Below, one piece after another: positions 10,701 to 22,005 of a stretch of 64,000 bases of DNA. A model generated the notes under the pieces. The model saw nothing but the letters and a program-made list of their open reading frames with translations, made no database searches and had not been told where the DNA came from. Origin of the DNA: Fistularia commersonii (lineage: Eukaryota > Chordata > Actinopteri > Syngnathiformes > Fistulariidae); contig JBBMNZ010000007.1 of assembly GCA_037954325.1 (NCBI GenBank), positions 5,646,501 to 5,710,500 of the forward strand. The letters are read 5' to 3'. How positions within the stretch are numbered: the first letter of the stretch is position 1; each line of letters begins with the position of its first letter. The translations under genes and the position numbers were made by a program.

Positions 10701-13700
10701 TCGGTCAGTGTCCTCTTCAATCTTGGTTCTTCTTCGGATCTCACTGCGCTACAACTTTTCTTTGCCCATTTGTCTTTAGAAAAACCCAATGTACTTTAAA
10801 TTACTCCACTGTCTCCACTGCCTGGTATATTTTTAACCTTCTCCCAGCCCTTCTGTTCTCTGATATGGCCGTCTTCAACGGCCACCTGATGCAATTTCAT
10901 CTGAGCAGAGGCTCAAAAATCAATCTTTTTCTGCGATGTATAGTGATACCCCTAAAGTGCTCCGTCCCGGGCTGCACTTGAAAACCCTCTAATCTCCGCA
11001 AACCACAGCGGCATCTGACCTGACTAGTAATCCGCTGCTAATCCCCCTCCAAATCCCTGGGCTCCCCCGTGAATCCTGGATGTCTACAACCAGGCTAACA
11101 AGCTGGGGTCAAATCCGCTGTCTGAAAGGGCCAGGTCCCCCCCCAAGCCCAAACCAGGTGGATTGAAAGCCAGCTGTTGTGATGTTTCCGCGATCACATG
11201 ATTGATTGGATGCATCACTGTCGTAGATATTCCCAACAAAATTTCTCTTTTGATTTTAATGAATTCGATCTCAACATCTGTCCATTCATTCAAAAGGGGT
11301 TTTTGTTGGGTTGGGACCATTTCCAGCTGACAGGCGGGGCTTAACCAGCATTGCTCACGTATCGCAGCTCGATTCACTAAAAAACGATTTTGGAGGACGC
11401 GGGGGGACTCCCTGAACAAGGTGCAGACTAAGCAAGGCGCAGCGGAGACCCCAGATTACAGATTAGGTTTGGAGGGGACATGTGGCCCACAGATGGACCT
11501 CCTGCTGGCCACGTAAACCTGCACCAGGGGTGGGGGGATGGGGGGATTGAGTGCCCTGGAAGGAGGGCAACAGATGCCACCAAGGAGCACCAATGCTAGC
11601 CAGCGAATAAGCGCAATACCATTTTGGGCGTCACATTCCAATAGAAGAGATGCGTCACTAGTCGCACAAGAAGGTTTACTGAATTTTCTCTGTGTTCTCT
11701 CCTGGTTCTGCTGCCCCCACATCACAAAAACAGTCAGTAGGTACATAGGAGACCTTTAAAGGAACCAACAGGCATAAATGTGCTTTACGGTTTTCCTAAT
11801 ACTAGAGTATGTTGTTAAAAAAAAAAAAACAACAAAGAATTAATTCTTTGGAAATTGCAAATTGATAACATGTTTTAACCAAGAGGTGCCACCATTGTTG
11901 TATAAAGGTTGCCTGTGTTAACTTTGGCTTTCCACTAGTGTTATACTGTAAAAATGCCACATTGGGCTGCTTTTGGGAGAAATTTCCAGTCCAAGGGAAA
12001 CAAAGGGACTGATGGTTTGCACAGCTTTCCAAGGGATAAGAAGAGAAGTGGGAAACTGCTTGATGTACTGCTGGACGTACGAAACCTTCAAAGCATCCAC
12101 GGCAGTGCTCTCGCCACTTCTCTCCGGACAACATTTGACACACTTAGCCGAGCTAAGCTGCTGAAAGTGCTGCTGGTTTTAAGTGGCCACTAAAGCCTAA
12201 CGCTTCAGTGTAAACCTCCTCGCTCACGTCTCTCGGGTTCAATCCAGGAAGGGTTGCACGGATGATGTTTTTGCACCATACGGTAAAATGAAAGGACTGA
12301 GCCAGGGTTCAACCTTGGCAAATCACTACTCAGATCGCATTGTGACGCAAAAGACAATGGCGGTCTATGACAGACTTTTTTTTACACTTTCTCTACAAAC
12401 TAAGATATGGTAAGAGATTGTACGTAGCTGGTACAAATATTGATGTAATCGGACAATAACGTCTTGGTAACCGGGGATTTCTAAAAATCGGTCCATTAGA
12501 ATGACAGAGTGAATGGTCGAAACACACAATTTTATAACAAGAATGAATAAGTATAATGACATCAGTTGTCAACTTCTGATTCATAGAAATCGGGACTATT
12601 TACAAAATGTTTTTACTCTTTTTGACTGGGGCAGGAAATCTATGAAAAACCAGCTAGATTTATCTTTTTGTCAGATTAATTTCTCCAGTTATTGTCGTCC
12701 TGTCTGGCAGCTCGTGTCACCAGAGCCCGCCAGTGCTCAATGAGACAGCAAATCTGGGCCGTGGTGGTGCAAAGAGCTCGCTACAGATTTTGAGATCTGG
12801 CTTACACAAGGGGCGACGCCATGTTCTTAGCCTTTTGGTAAAGGAGGCATAAACTACCTGGCTGCATCATTTATTTGAACGTCACAGCCATGTGATCAGG
12901 ATTCGACATATCGTTTTTAGAGTCACCTCCTTTTTCTGCAAGAGAAAGAAATGTTGCTTTAGGACAAAAAAAAAGGTTAAAACTTGAAATGAAAAGGAAA
13001 TAAAAAGACAGGGAGTTGAGAGGCTGAAGAGTGGTTTAAAGCAACAGAGTCCAGGAAGTGAACCAAGGTGCAGTGTCTTGTCTTGACCACACCAGACGAG
13101 GGCCCGAAGGCAATAATCAGCGTCAGAGCAGTTAGGGTTGCGGGGAGACTATCCCAGGGGTCATTGGGGGATAGGCGGGGTTCACCCTGGAGCGGTCAAT
13201 CACAGGAGACAACCATTGCCCTTCACGTTTGCAGGTCATAGAGACATACGACCATTGCCCCTTTCATTCACGCATCAGAAAAACGCACGACTGTTCACTC
13301 TCATTCTCACGTAATTCAGGAACATTAAGTTTTTGCTGTCCGTCTCCGGCATAATGAGGGACGCGGCGCTTGTCGGACACGTTTGACACGCTGAGCTCAC
13401 CGGCGGCTGAACAGAGAGGAGGCTGTTCTAAACAAACCCCACGCTCGCGACCTCAACCCTCCGGCTCTGTTCATTATCCTTCCATCACACAGAGACACAC
13501 TTATATAATCAGTGTCCCGCAGTCCTAATAGTGATCAGTTTGATATTAATGACCTTAGAGTGAAACCAGGAAGTGAAGGTTATCAGACAAACCTCAAGTA
13601 CCAGGATGTTGATGCAACTTTAGGAAAAACTGAATAAAAACAACCTACAAAATGAGAGCCCCATTTCTTCCCCTCCATCCTCATCGGACAATCAGTTTCC

Positions 13701-16543
13701 AAGGGGCATTTGTCAGGATGCTTCCAGCATCCAATCAGATGAAGAGGACCCGGTTGGAAGGAACCAAACCATGGGGAATGCTGGTGGAGTCAAGTTCATT
13801 TAAAGGTATACTTAGACGCTACAATATCACGACCTGACATCTAGGACCAAGAGCCAGGATGCTAGTGGAAGTTGACAGCTGATGTCACGGCTCACCTGTC
13901 TTCCGCTGTCGTCGGTTAAGCAGGTCATTCACGGCGACCCTGAAGCGCCTTGCTTCTTCCTCGCTGGCAAAGTTCAGGCCGATCTGACTGGTCTGAGGAG
14001 AAGGAGAGCAAGGAGACGGAGAAGACGAAGAAGACACGCAACAACATCAAAATTTGAATTTCCGATTCGGTTAAGCTCAGCTCTGGAAAAGTGATCCATT
14101 CTACCCGAGCCATTGTTAGCTAACATCTACCATATGGTAAGGTTTCCACAACATGACATTCTAGCCTCTCTGAATAAAACACACACACGCACACACTTAC
14201 GTCTCCGGCGAAGGAGATGAAGTAGGACCTGGAGGCGGTGATTGAGAAGTTGTGGTAAAGTTCTTGCTCAAACATGGTTTTCCCTTCCTGGAACACACCC
14301 GGTCGCTCATTAATATAATTCAAGGCGATTTTTCCCCAGGGGGGAGGAACATGTGCTTCCCCTTCGCTGATGACACCACTCCACTCCTGTTAGCTTAGCT
14401 CTTAGCTCCACATCCCAGCAAACAATGAGCACTGAGTGGTTTGTATACCTGGATACAGGAAGGTTCCTAAATGCTCCTAGTGGTCTACTAGTGGAAGTAC
14501 AAGCATAGCATTGCTCATTGGACCACTGCGAGCAGCCATTTTTAAGCTGTAAATAGAGCATCAGGACAGCGTTGATCACCATGGTAACCACCCGGTTTAA
14601 ACGGTGCAGAAGAGACGATGCTATGATGCCACTTCCAATGACGTGGGACATCCTATGTTTTCACATATGGACACCATATCGGTGAGGAAACCATTTTTAA
14701 AATGACGATTTTCTGATCGGAGTCCTGGTGGAGAACATCTTACTATTAGACATGTCATCACAAGGCAGCTGGATTGTTAAAAAGCATGTCTGATAACCTG
14801 ACGGAAAGGGGCTAATACTTGTTATAATTTTTGCAAAGCTAAGTAGTCGGAATAATGCGGCACGAAGGAAGACACCGGCCTTCTGGTCTTATCAGTGTCA
14901 CGATTTACAGGAAGTTCAATTTAAAACCTTATGGAAACTTTACCACTCACCTTGATGTCAAAGACCCTGATGAAGTAGGACCTCTGGGGGTTGTCTTTGA
15001 CCAGACAGGTGACGCCACAGCACTTCTTCATCCAGCTGCAACCGCGGTCGGCAACATACACCTGCACCACCGCCGAGCACAGCGTCTGCACACCAGTTAG
15101 CAAGGACAGGGCACCATTAGCTCAGGAATTCCTGCTACTTCATCTTCTTCTTCTCCGCTGGTGGCTTGCTCTTTTAAGAGGGATCCAGAGCTGCAAAGAC
15201 GGCCACGATCCACATCTCAGCGAATTGATTTGGGGGAGCCAAAATCAGCAGGAAACTGGCTAACTTCGCCAGCCAAGTATGAGGAGTTTGGTTCCACCTT
15301 CTTCTGACATGAAGGTAAACAACCACCAGACAACAGAACGTTGTACATGTTGAACAATAAATTAGCTCAAAATAAGGACGCAATAGTTGAGGATGACAAA
15401 GACATTAGCTTGCACCAAGGTGAGCACAACTCACCTTTCCAATGGGCAAGAAATACCAACAGATCGTCGCCAAACTGACAGATAATTTGTGGAAAATGAG
15501 GGAAAAAGTGAGGGAGACGTTCTTGTGCAGTGGAAAACTCTACTCAAAGTCATGTAGGAGTGGGCCTGAAAACCCCATCCAGAAGAGGATTAGATAAGAT
15601 CTAGACCTCAGCAGGGGAAAAGAAAAAAAAAATCCATCGAAGAACTGCAGAGAATTAAGCAAAGACCTTCTCAGACAATCCCAGAGAGAAAAACCATGGG
15701 TGACCAGAGAATCAACGGGAGATGATCTCCGTCTGAACAACCAGCTTGCTCCACATCTGGAGAAGGGAGCCGTGTCTGGAGAGATGGAGACGTTTTCCTC
15801 GGCCGAGTTTGGAAAGCAAGATAGGAATCAGGATGGGGACGGGATCCGTGGGCTCGAAGGGCACAAGTAAAGTCGTGCAGGAAATTACCTGCTCATGAAA
15901 ACTAGCTTAAAACTGGGAGATGACAGGGTGAAGGTATGAGGAAAAACACCAGAGACATGGAAGAACGTAACACAAATAGGAGTAATGTAAAAATAGCGAC
16001 AACTGCTTTGGGTCCATTTCCCTGAGTGAAGCAGAAGAACCCCCCTGCTTGGAGGAGCGTTTGGATCAGGTGATGGGCAACGCGCATTCACCCCCTCCTC
16101 TCAGAAAAATATAATTCCTCTGCAAATATGACTGTTCACAAAACACATGACGGTGGCAGGAAACTGCCTAGAGTTTACGAGGTAGATAACACTGAAATCC
16201 ATGGACACTTGAAGGGATCCACCCCCTAAAGTCGACAATTAATAAAGTAGAATATCAATAATTTAGTTTCGAGAATTCAGTGATGATATCTAGGGATTTG
16301 CAGCTCATTCTGCAGGAGATGTCCAGAAGGGAATGAGTGAGGACCTGCACAAAAACGGATCAGTGATCGAATATGGCTGATGGTGCAGGGAGGTTCTGGT
16401 CCTAAGGACGCGTCTGCTGCAGGTGTAAACAAACTCACCGCGCATTTCCGACCCAGGTACCCGAACAGACACTCGTTCTCCTGCGGGGTCAGCAGGATGG
16501 AACCCACGTTGGTGGCGCGGCGGGGCGGCGGGTGGCTGTTCAT
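4737..16543 (-). CDS. wasl: Neural Wiskott-Aldrich syndrome protein (N-WASP), ten exons
   Basis: Cdc42/PIP2-controlled activator of Arp2/3 actin nucleation. Exons, 5' to 3' on the minus strand: 16543-16439, 15085-14951, 14287-14201, 13992-13896, 7841-7646, 7185-7143, 6068-5915, 5732-5146, 5030-4922, 4798-4737. All junctions are in phase and give 524 aa. Domains: WH1 at about 1-145 (PPPRRATNVGSILLTPQEN start); basic run KKKKL and CRIB (DIGTPSNFKHIGHVGWD) at about 190-221; autoinhibitory GBD helices to about 272 (NLDPELKNLFDMCGISEAQL); a polyproline region rich in SRGG, with a His/Gln/Pro insertion, to about 420; two WH2 motifs at about 422-468 (SALLEQIRGGAQLKKV, DALLDQIRQGIQLKT); central helix (GIVGALMEVMQKRS); acidic tail ending DDEWDD. 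No key motif is missing. Fish may have two wasl copies; which one this is cannot be told here. Confidence 0.96.
6650..7136. repeat. TG-rich minisatellite in wasl intron 6
   Basis: Tandem copies of about 21-28 bp of the type GTTGTCGGCATGTGTTTTGT fill the half of the intron next to exon 6. Reading it gives only Cys/Val-rich artefact peptides. Confidence 0.85.
8605..9231 (+). CDS. Intronless alpha-tubulin acetyltransferase-like retrocopy
   Basis: Predicted 208-aa protein covering the whole catalytic (GNAT-fold) domain of ATAT1/MEC-17, which acetylates Lys40 of alpha-tubulin inside microtubules. It starts MEFPFDLNQLF; the acetyl-CoA loop reads QRQGYGLELF; the catalytic pair is preserved as Cys in PPCVLDFYI and Asp in AYDRPSPKL; the domain ends NNFVVFEGFF. 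Vertebrate atat1 is multi-exon, but here the domain is one uninterrupted frame, so this looks like a retroposed copy. It lies antisense inside wasl intron 4. The protein stops soon after the domain, while family members carry a long low-complexity tail; sequence to about 9700 may be a decayed tail and 3' UTR. The ATG has G at +4 but T at -3. No promoter is evident. It could be a young pseudogene or a working retrogene. Confidence 0.85.
   Translation: MEFPFDLNQLFTDRVSVLDQNFAACRKLSGRPDLQANIGSVIDEIGRASAKAQKLRRPVTSASKLQSQTHQLYVLKDRSSNRGSGVIVGFLKVGFKKLFLLDKQGEHIEAEPPCVLDFYIAEGFQRQGYGLELFNFMLQHRTLEPVLMAYDRPSPKLMSFLAKHYRLRQSIPQFNNFVVFEGFFLNRSAVQLKKISLQSWRESTTFGF
9232..9707 (+). pseudogene. Likely degraded tail and 3' UTR of the atat1-like retrocopy
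   Basis: After the stop at 9229-9231 the sequence stays non-repetitive, with an open frame at 9411-9662 and overlapping AATAAA-type signals (AATAAAATAAAA) just before 9705. This fits a transcript-derived 3' end, but no poly(A) tract remains: a DNA transposon starts at 9708. That the open frame is tail coding sequence is inference. Confidence 0.4.
9708..10465. mobile_element. Tigger/pogo-like DNA transposon, non-autonomous
   Basis: A 758-bp element flanked by TA dinucleotides (9706-9707 and 10466-10467). The left end is CAGTCGAACCTCGGCTTACG and the right end, read inward, CAGTAGGACCTCAGCTTGCG: an imperfect terminal inverted repeat with CAG...CTG ends and a TA target duplication. The interior shows only a short minus-strand open frame (9765-10025) and no recognisable transposase. 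Confidence 0.8.
10466..11952. other. wasl intron 4, unassigned stretch
   Basis: No gene is recognised. Short open frames on both strands, for example 11084-11419 minus, have no family resemblance I can name. The texture is old single-copy or decayed transposon DNA. Confidence 0.5.
11953..12192 (+). pseudogene. Decayed THAP-domain relic
   Basis: The reading from 11954 starts MPHWAAFGRNFQSKGNKG and continues with LHSFPRDKKR. This matches the order of a THAP zinc finger (MPxxCxAxGCxNR, then FHxFPxD), with both N-terminal zinc cysteines replaced by Trp and Arg. A +/-1 shifted frame further on reads CSRHFSPDN, matching the THAP CSxHF motif. It is a dead THAP gene or P-element-type transposase fragment in wasl intron 4. 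Confidence 0.6.
12193..13895. other. wasl intron 4, 5' part
   Basis: No gene is seen. Near 13130-13330 is a piece of a common fish interspersed repeat (GGGGATAGGCGGGGTTCACC and CATAGAGACATACGACCATT). Confidence 0.5.
15086..16438. other. wasl intron 1
   Basis: Single-copy-looking sequence between wasl exons 1 and 2. No gene, repeat array or mobile element is recognised. Confidence 0.5.
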
Positions 16544-16900
16544 GGCGCCGAATGCTTCTCCACGACCCCCCACCTGGATCAAGACACGATTCGGTTATCC
16601 TTCTTGACCCCCGCCGCCGGACGGCCCCGATTACACAAAATCCACGCGGGATCCGGTCGCCGTGGCCTGCAAGCCGGATCATCCTCGCTGACTCACGGGC
16701 TCGGAGGGCGACAGAGGACGGGGAGCGAGTCCCCCCCGGGGGCTCTGGCTCCTGTGTGCGCGGACCGTAGGGGCTCCGTCTGGTCAGGGGACGTGACCGA
16801 ACCGCTGCACGGCGCGTCTTCGGACTGGAAAGGACGCGGCGCTCTCATTCGGAAACTCCCGCAGCTGCGGCGGCGATGCGCACATCCAATATGGCCGCCA
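16380..16900. promoter_or_regulatory. CpG-rich wasl first exon and promoter
   Basis: C+G and CpG density rise sharply around the wasl start codon (16543) and upstream, typical of a CpG-island promoter. The plus-strand open frame across it (16532-17200) is a by-product of the composition. Confidence 0.6.
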
Positions 16901-17141
16901 CGCGGAGTTTACCACTTTAAACCGAGCAGCAGGGGGGGGTCGAATATTCCAATTAAAATCCACCTCTACATTGGAATTAACTATCGAACTTTACCTAAGT
17001 CTATTGTATCCTATAGCTATCTTATGTTAAAAAAAACTTATACGGGGTTATTTTTGGCCCATAGTTTGGAGATAAAAAAACACGGCTCACTAACTTACAA
17101 TGGTTCCGTCTGGTGGGCCGTGCCGCTGCCCTGCGAAAGGA

Positions 17142-17165
17142 GGGGCGGGGCCACGACTGACGTCA
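17142..17165. promoter_or_regulatory. GC box and perfect CRE in the wasl-iqub interval
   Basis: GGGGCGGGGCC (17142-17152) is followed by the palindromic cAMP response element TGACGTCA (17158-17165). They lie 600 bp upstream of the wasl start codon in the divergent interval, so they could serve wasl or a distal iqub start. Confidence 0.5.
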
Positions 17166-17839
17166 GCCGTGAGAACCAGATGGCCGGGACGAAAATGTAA
17201 ATAAGGCGCCCGGCAGGGAATAACCCTAGTTTTTGTTAATGTCCGGGGCGTCGTTTACAATTCAATTCAATGTTGAATTCCCAAGAGAGGAAAGAAGGCC
17301 AGAAGGCTATCGGTGATTCACTTGAATCCCAATCTAGACGATTTCAGCAAATTCATCCACGTGTCTATTGTAAATATTAGGGTAACTTCTTGTTCGAATT
17401 TTATTCTGCACTTATCAAGGAGGGAAAATGCATGAAGTCTGCACATACAGAGAATAGAGTCCACCGCTGGACCCAAAAACAGGGCCCTTTCTACTGGTGA
17501 AGTGACAGTGCTGTACCACCGACCCACTGCAGCAGTTTTTACAACGCTGATGATGAATTCAATATTCTGATACATTTTTGGGCAACATAAATGTAAGTTT
17601 GGCCAAAAGTTTGGCGATTTTTTTCCAAGTCTAAACGGTAATCATAACTTCAATTCTCCTTTCATTTCAGGGTGTAGCGGGTGAACAGACTCATCATAAG
17701 ACCAAAGACAAAATACTACTACTAATAATAGTGGGAATGGGGGAAAAGATGTGTAATATGTTGAGAAATTCACTATTTTTATTCACCATTATTTGTATTA
17801 TTATTATTATTATTATCATTATTAACTACTGGTCAGAGA

Positions 17840-18035
17840 GGCCGGGTAGATATGGTTTTAAAATGTGAAGAGCCGAGAGTGAGTATATGGGATGGAGGAT
17901 GTAGGAGATGGCATTGCCAGGCAGGGAGAAAGACAGGACTAAAGAGATTTATGGATGTGGTGAAGGACATAGTGAGGATGGGAGAGTACTGTTGAGACCT
18001 TTAATTACTTAGAAGCCCGAAGAAGAAGAACAATG
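17840..18035 (+). mobile_element. LINE 3' fragment (RTE/BovB-like)
   Basis: GGCATTGCCAGGCAG, then AGATTTATGGATGTGGTGAAG, matches the 3' coding end of the LINE copy at 18890-19565 (ELPGSRSGGRPKGMFMDIMRD). Heavily degraded. Confidence 0.65.
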
Positions 18036-18500
18036 AATAATGGCTAGGAATAAAGATGTCATTTTATCTTTATGAATATATGTATATGTACATTACATAT
18101 GTACATTATATATAATATTAAATTGTTGCGTCACAGAACAGAAAAGCCATCTCCATTTATGTGAGGAAACACAAGAACAGAAAATACAAAATGCCAAGAA
18201 AATACTACAAACTACTAATATTTATACTTATATTGCTTTTATATTACTATTATACCTATATTATAGTAAGTCGGTTTTAAAACCAGAAAAATGCAAACCA
18301 TATGAATGTCAGCGGAGAAGAATAACAGGAAGTAGAAGCAGTAATTGAAGCCGCGTGGCTGCGGTTGCTATGGCGACACGTAAACTTAACGTTGCTAGGG
18401 AAACCAACCAAGCGTCAGGGGCGACCGTCAGCCGAGCAGTCGAGGCCGCAAAAGTCGCTTTATTACCGCTACTAAACCCAGAAGCGGCGGTTAACATACC

Positions 18501-21350
18501 ATGTCGGAGAGCACGGGAGCGGTGTCCCAGGAGGTGAATCCGAAGGAGGAAGAAACCCTCCCGGGGCCCGACGCAGGAGAACCCGAGGTCCGGGAGGATG
18601 GCGGCCGGAAGGGTACGGCCAGAGAGGAGGGGCAGGTCGCCATTTTGACCGCAGGTGACGTCAACGTGACGGCAGAAACGCCTCCCATTTTCCGAACGTT
18701 CGACAAAAGTTGATAATTATGAGTAAATAACACTCAAACATCGCGGTTATAACACTAAATGTGACATTTGGTGCTTAAGTGTTCATGAAGTCACACGGCG
18801 TCACTTTTTTGGTTCTCCTTTTCCAGAAACGTCGCAGTTAAATGCTAACTTTAGCTCACTGCGGCTTAACCTGTTAGCTAGCTAGGAAAATCTAAAGGTG
18901 GAGGTATGCTCTGGAAAGGAGAGGAATGAAGGTTAGTCGCAGCAAGACAGAGTATATGTGTGTGAAATAGAGGAACCCCACTGGAACAGTGAGGCCACAA
19001 AAAGTGGACATCAAGAAGGTGGAGGATTTCAGGTACTTGGGGTTGACAGTCCAGAGCAGCAGACAGAGCGGAAAAGAGGTGAAAGGCAGGTCCAAGCAGG
19101 TTGGAATGGGTGGAGAAAAGTGTCAGGGATACTATGAAATAAAAGACTATCAGCCAGAATGAAAGGAAAGGTGTACAAGATGAGAGACCAGCGGACCAGC
19201 GATGCTGTATAGACTAGAAACAGCAACAATGATGAAAAGTCAGTAGGCAGAGCTCGAGGTCGCAAGGGTGAAGATGCTAAGATTCTCTTTGGGAGTGACC
19301 AGGATGGATAGGATCAGGAATGAGTCCATCAGAGGAACAACACATGTTAGATGTTTTGGAGAGAAGGTCAGAGAATCCAGACTGAGCTGGATCAGTTATG
19401 TGCAGAGGAGTGACAGTGAATATATTAATGGACGGATGCTTGAATTGGAGCTGCCAGGCAGCAGGTCTGGAGGAAGACCAAAGGGAATGTTTATGGACAT
19501 TATGAGAGATAAGGATACTGAGAATGGGGTTAGATGAAGAAGGTTGTTGTGGCAGCTTCAACCATCAACAGACAGGGGAAACCCGAGCGTCTTTATCTCC
19601 ACTAACAGTAAGAATAAGGGTGCACCCCCCCTTAACGAAAACTAACTGTGCAGGTTAGTATCATACATCAAACACGACATTTGTACCGCTATTCAACAAA
19701 GGAGTTCTCTAACACAGAGGCTCCTAACATTCATCATCACTCGCAAGGATTCTTGGGATTCACCGACCAGTCTCCCTGCCACACGTTACAGTATATCTAT
19801 CTGGCTACAACAGGAACCTGCTATCTGAACAAACCGGGGAGTTGGTTTTCCCCCAAGCTGAGTTTACCAGAAAACCAACCTAAAACCTTACACATTCACC
19901 TGTGCTGTCTTTACGTCTTGCCTTGTTGTAAACATGATGTGTTGTCCTTCATTTCTTGAGATTGATTTCAGCTCAGGTTTTATTGACCTCTCCAGTCCCC
20001 GTTGCCTTGTGGAGTGTGATCGCTGAAAGGCTCAGAAGCTCAAAAAGAAGCTCAAAAGCTCTCGCTTCTCAGGCCATATATTCGCAGCAGTTCTAGAAAA
20101 TGACTCACATTTGTACATTATGGATTAATTTGAATTTCAAATCATCACATATTTCACATCTGTCATTTGATTACGATTTCAAATGGTTACCTCTAATGGG
20201 GTCTGACGGAGATTCAACCTGGGATCCATCTAACTCCTGGATACCATCCACCGGTAATGAAAACGTCCCCATCTGGACCGAAAATTGTAGACCAGACGTT
20301 ATGTTTACTGTCCAGATGTCCACCATGCCCAAGCCGGTCCATCCGAAACTACAGAAGAGTCCAGAGACACTCAGAAGCAGGAAACTACAGGTGAGATGAG
20401 ATGAGATGAGATGAGATGAGATGAGATGAGATGAGATGAGATGAGATGAGATGAGATGAGATGAGAACAACTTTATTTATCCCGAAGGAAATTGTTGAGA
20501 TGCGTTTCCAGCTCCCAGTAGTAAACTAGAGGTGATAATGTTCTGTCTGTTTCTTCTACTCCTCTTACAACTATTGTTTTCTTCTGTGTTTTTTTGGTTC
20601 GCACTCTGCAGAAGTGATCGAATTTCCTGCTCGACAAGTAAAATAATCAGACTTTAACTGTAACAAGTTTCCAAGGAGGAATTCTAGTGGTCACAGTCAT
20701 CCAAAACAATGGTCCTGTTGTGGATCCCCAGATCAGGGGAGACCTTTGTTTCAGGATGTTGGTGATTGTTAACGTCCTCTCTGACTCACATACCCGTGTT
20801 TACTGTCCAGGTATCCCTCAGGTGGACCAGTCCAGATCCCTGGAGGAGCTTGGAGGCACTCAGAGACAGGAAGATGTGGGAAACTCCACAGCGACCGGTG
20901 AGATTTTCACAGTCCGCAATCAGAGAAGATGTGTGTTCCTCATCTGATAGAGGACATGCTGGAGTGACAGACTGTCTCTGGCTCCAGTGAAGGTGGTTCT
21001 GGTGCCCGAGGGTCATGTGATGACGTCGGCCTTCGCCATTGGCCTCAGAATCCAGGAGCTGAAGCGCCACCTGGCCGCGGACCTTAAGGTCCCGGTGGAG
21101 GTCCTGCAGGTCTCCCTGGACGGTACAGGTCCCTTCTCTCCTAAACCAAAACAGGGCAGACGGGTTCTAGAACCCGTCAGGTTTGACCAATCACTGGAGT
21201 GTTGACAGTGGAACTGATCACTGAACAACCTCAGTCATCCTCAGGAGTCATCCTGAAAGATCTAGAAGGAAACATCTATTAGTCTGGAGATATGAGGCAG
21301 GAAAAACTGAAAGATACAGAAAGTAGAGGAGCAAACATGAAATCAAGAAA

Positions 21351-21394
<44 letters not shown>

Positions 21395-21605
21395 CCAGGC
21401 CAGGAGGTGGAAGAGCAGCAGACCCTGATGGAGCTGGGCGTCCAGCCTCACAGCTCCACACCCATGGAGTTGAGGTCAACCGACCCTGACAGTCACCCAC
21501 TTCGGGCTCCTCCGCCTCCGGAGCAGGACGACATGGCGGACGTGATCACGGTCCAAGTCCAGAACCGTACGTGCAGAGCCGCCATCTTGGAAAATGATCT
21601 ATATG

Positions 21606-21679
<74 letters not shown>

Positions 21680-21956
21680 TTGTCCTCTTGGCTAGATCAT
21701 TTGTGTCCCATCACCCCTTCCGACCCCGGCTCTCCTCTGCCACCCCTCCCCTCCTCCAGGAGAGGGGGAGCTGCAGGAGGTGGTGGTGGAGGTTGAGCGC
21801 TCCCCCCTCCAGAAACCTTTCCTGGGGGGGTTCAGGCACCGGCTGACGGGGACTGAGTTCCACCATGCTGCCGTTCAGACCAAACCTAAGAGGAGGCCTG
21901 ACCGAGGAGTGAGCGTCTTCAACAGAGACACACAGGTGTGGAGCATGCACGCAGAT

Positions 21957-22005
<49 letters not shown>

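Noticed and set aside
16532..17200. 222-codon open frame on the plus strand
   Set aside because: Antisense to wasl exon 1 and its CpG-rich promoter; no family resemblance.
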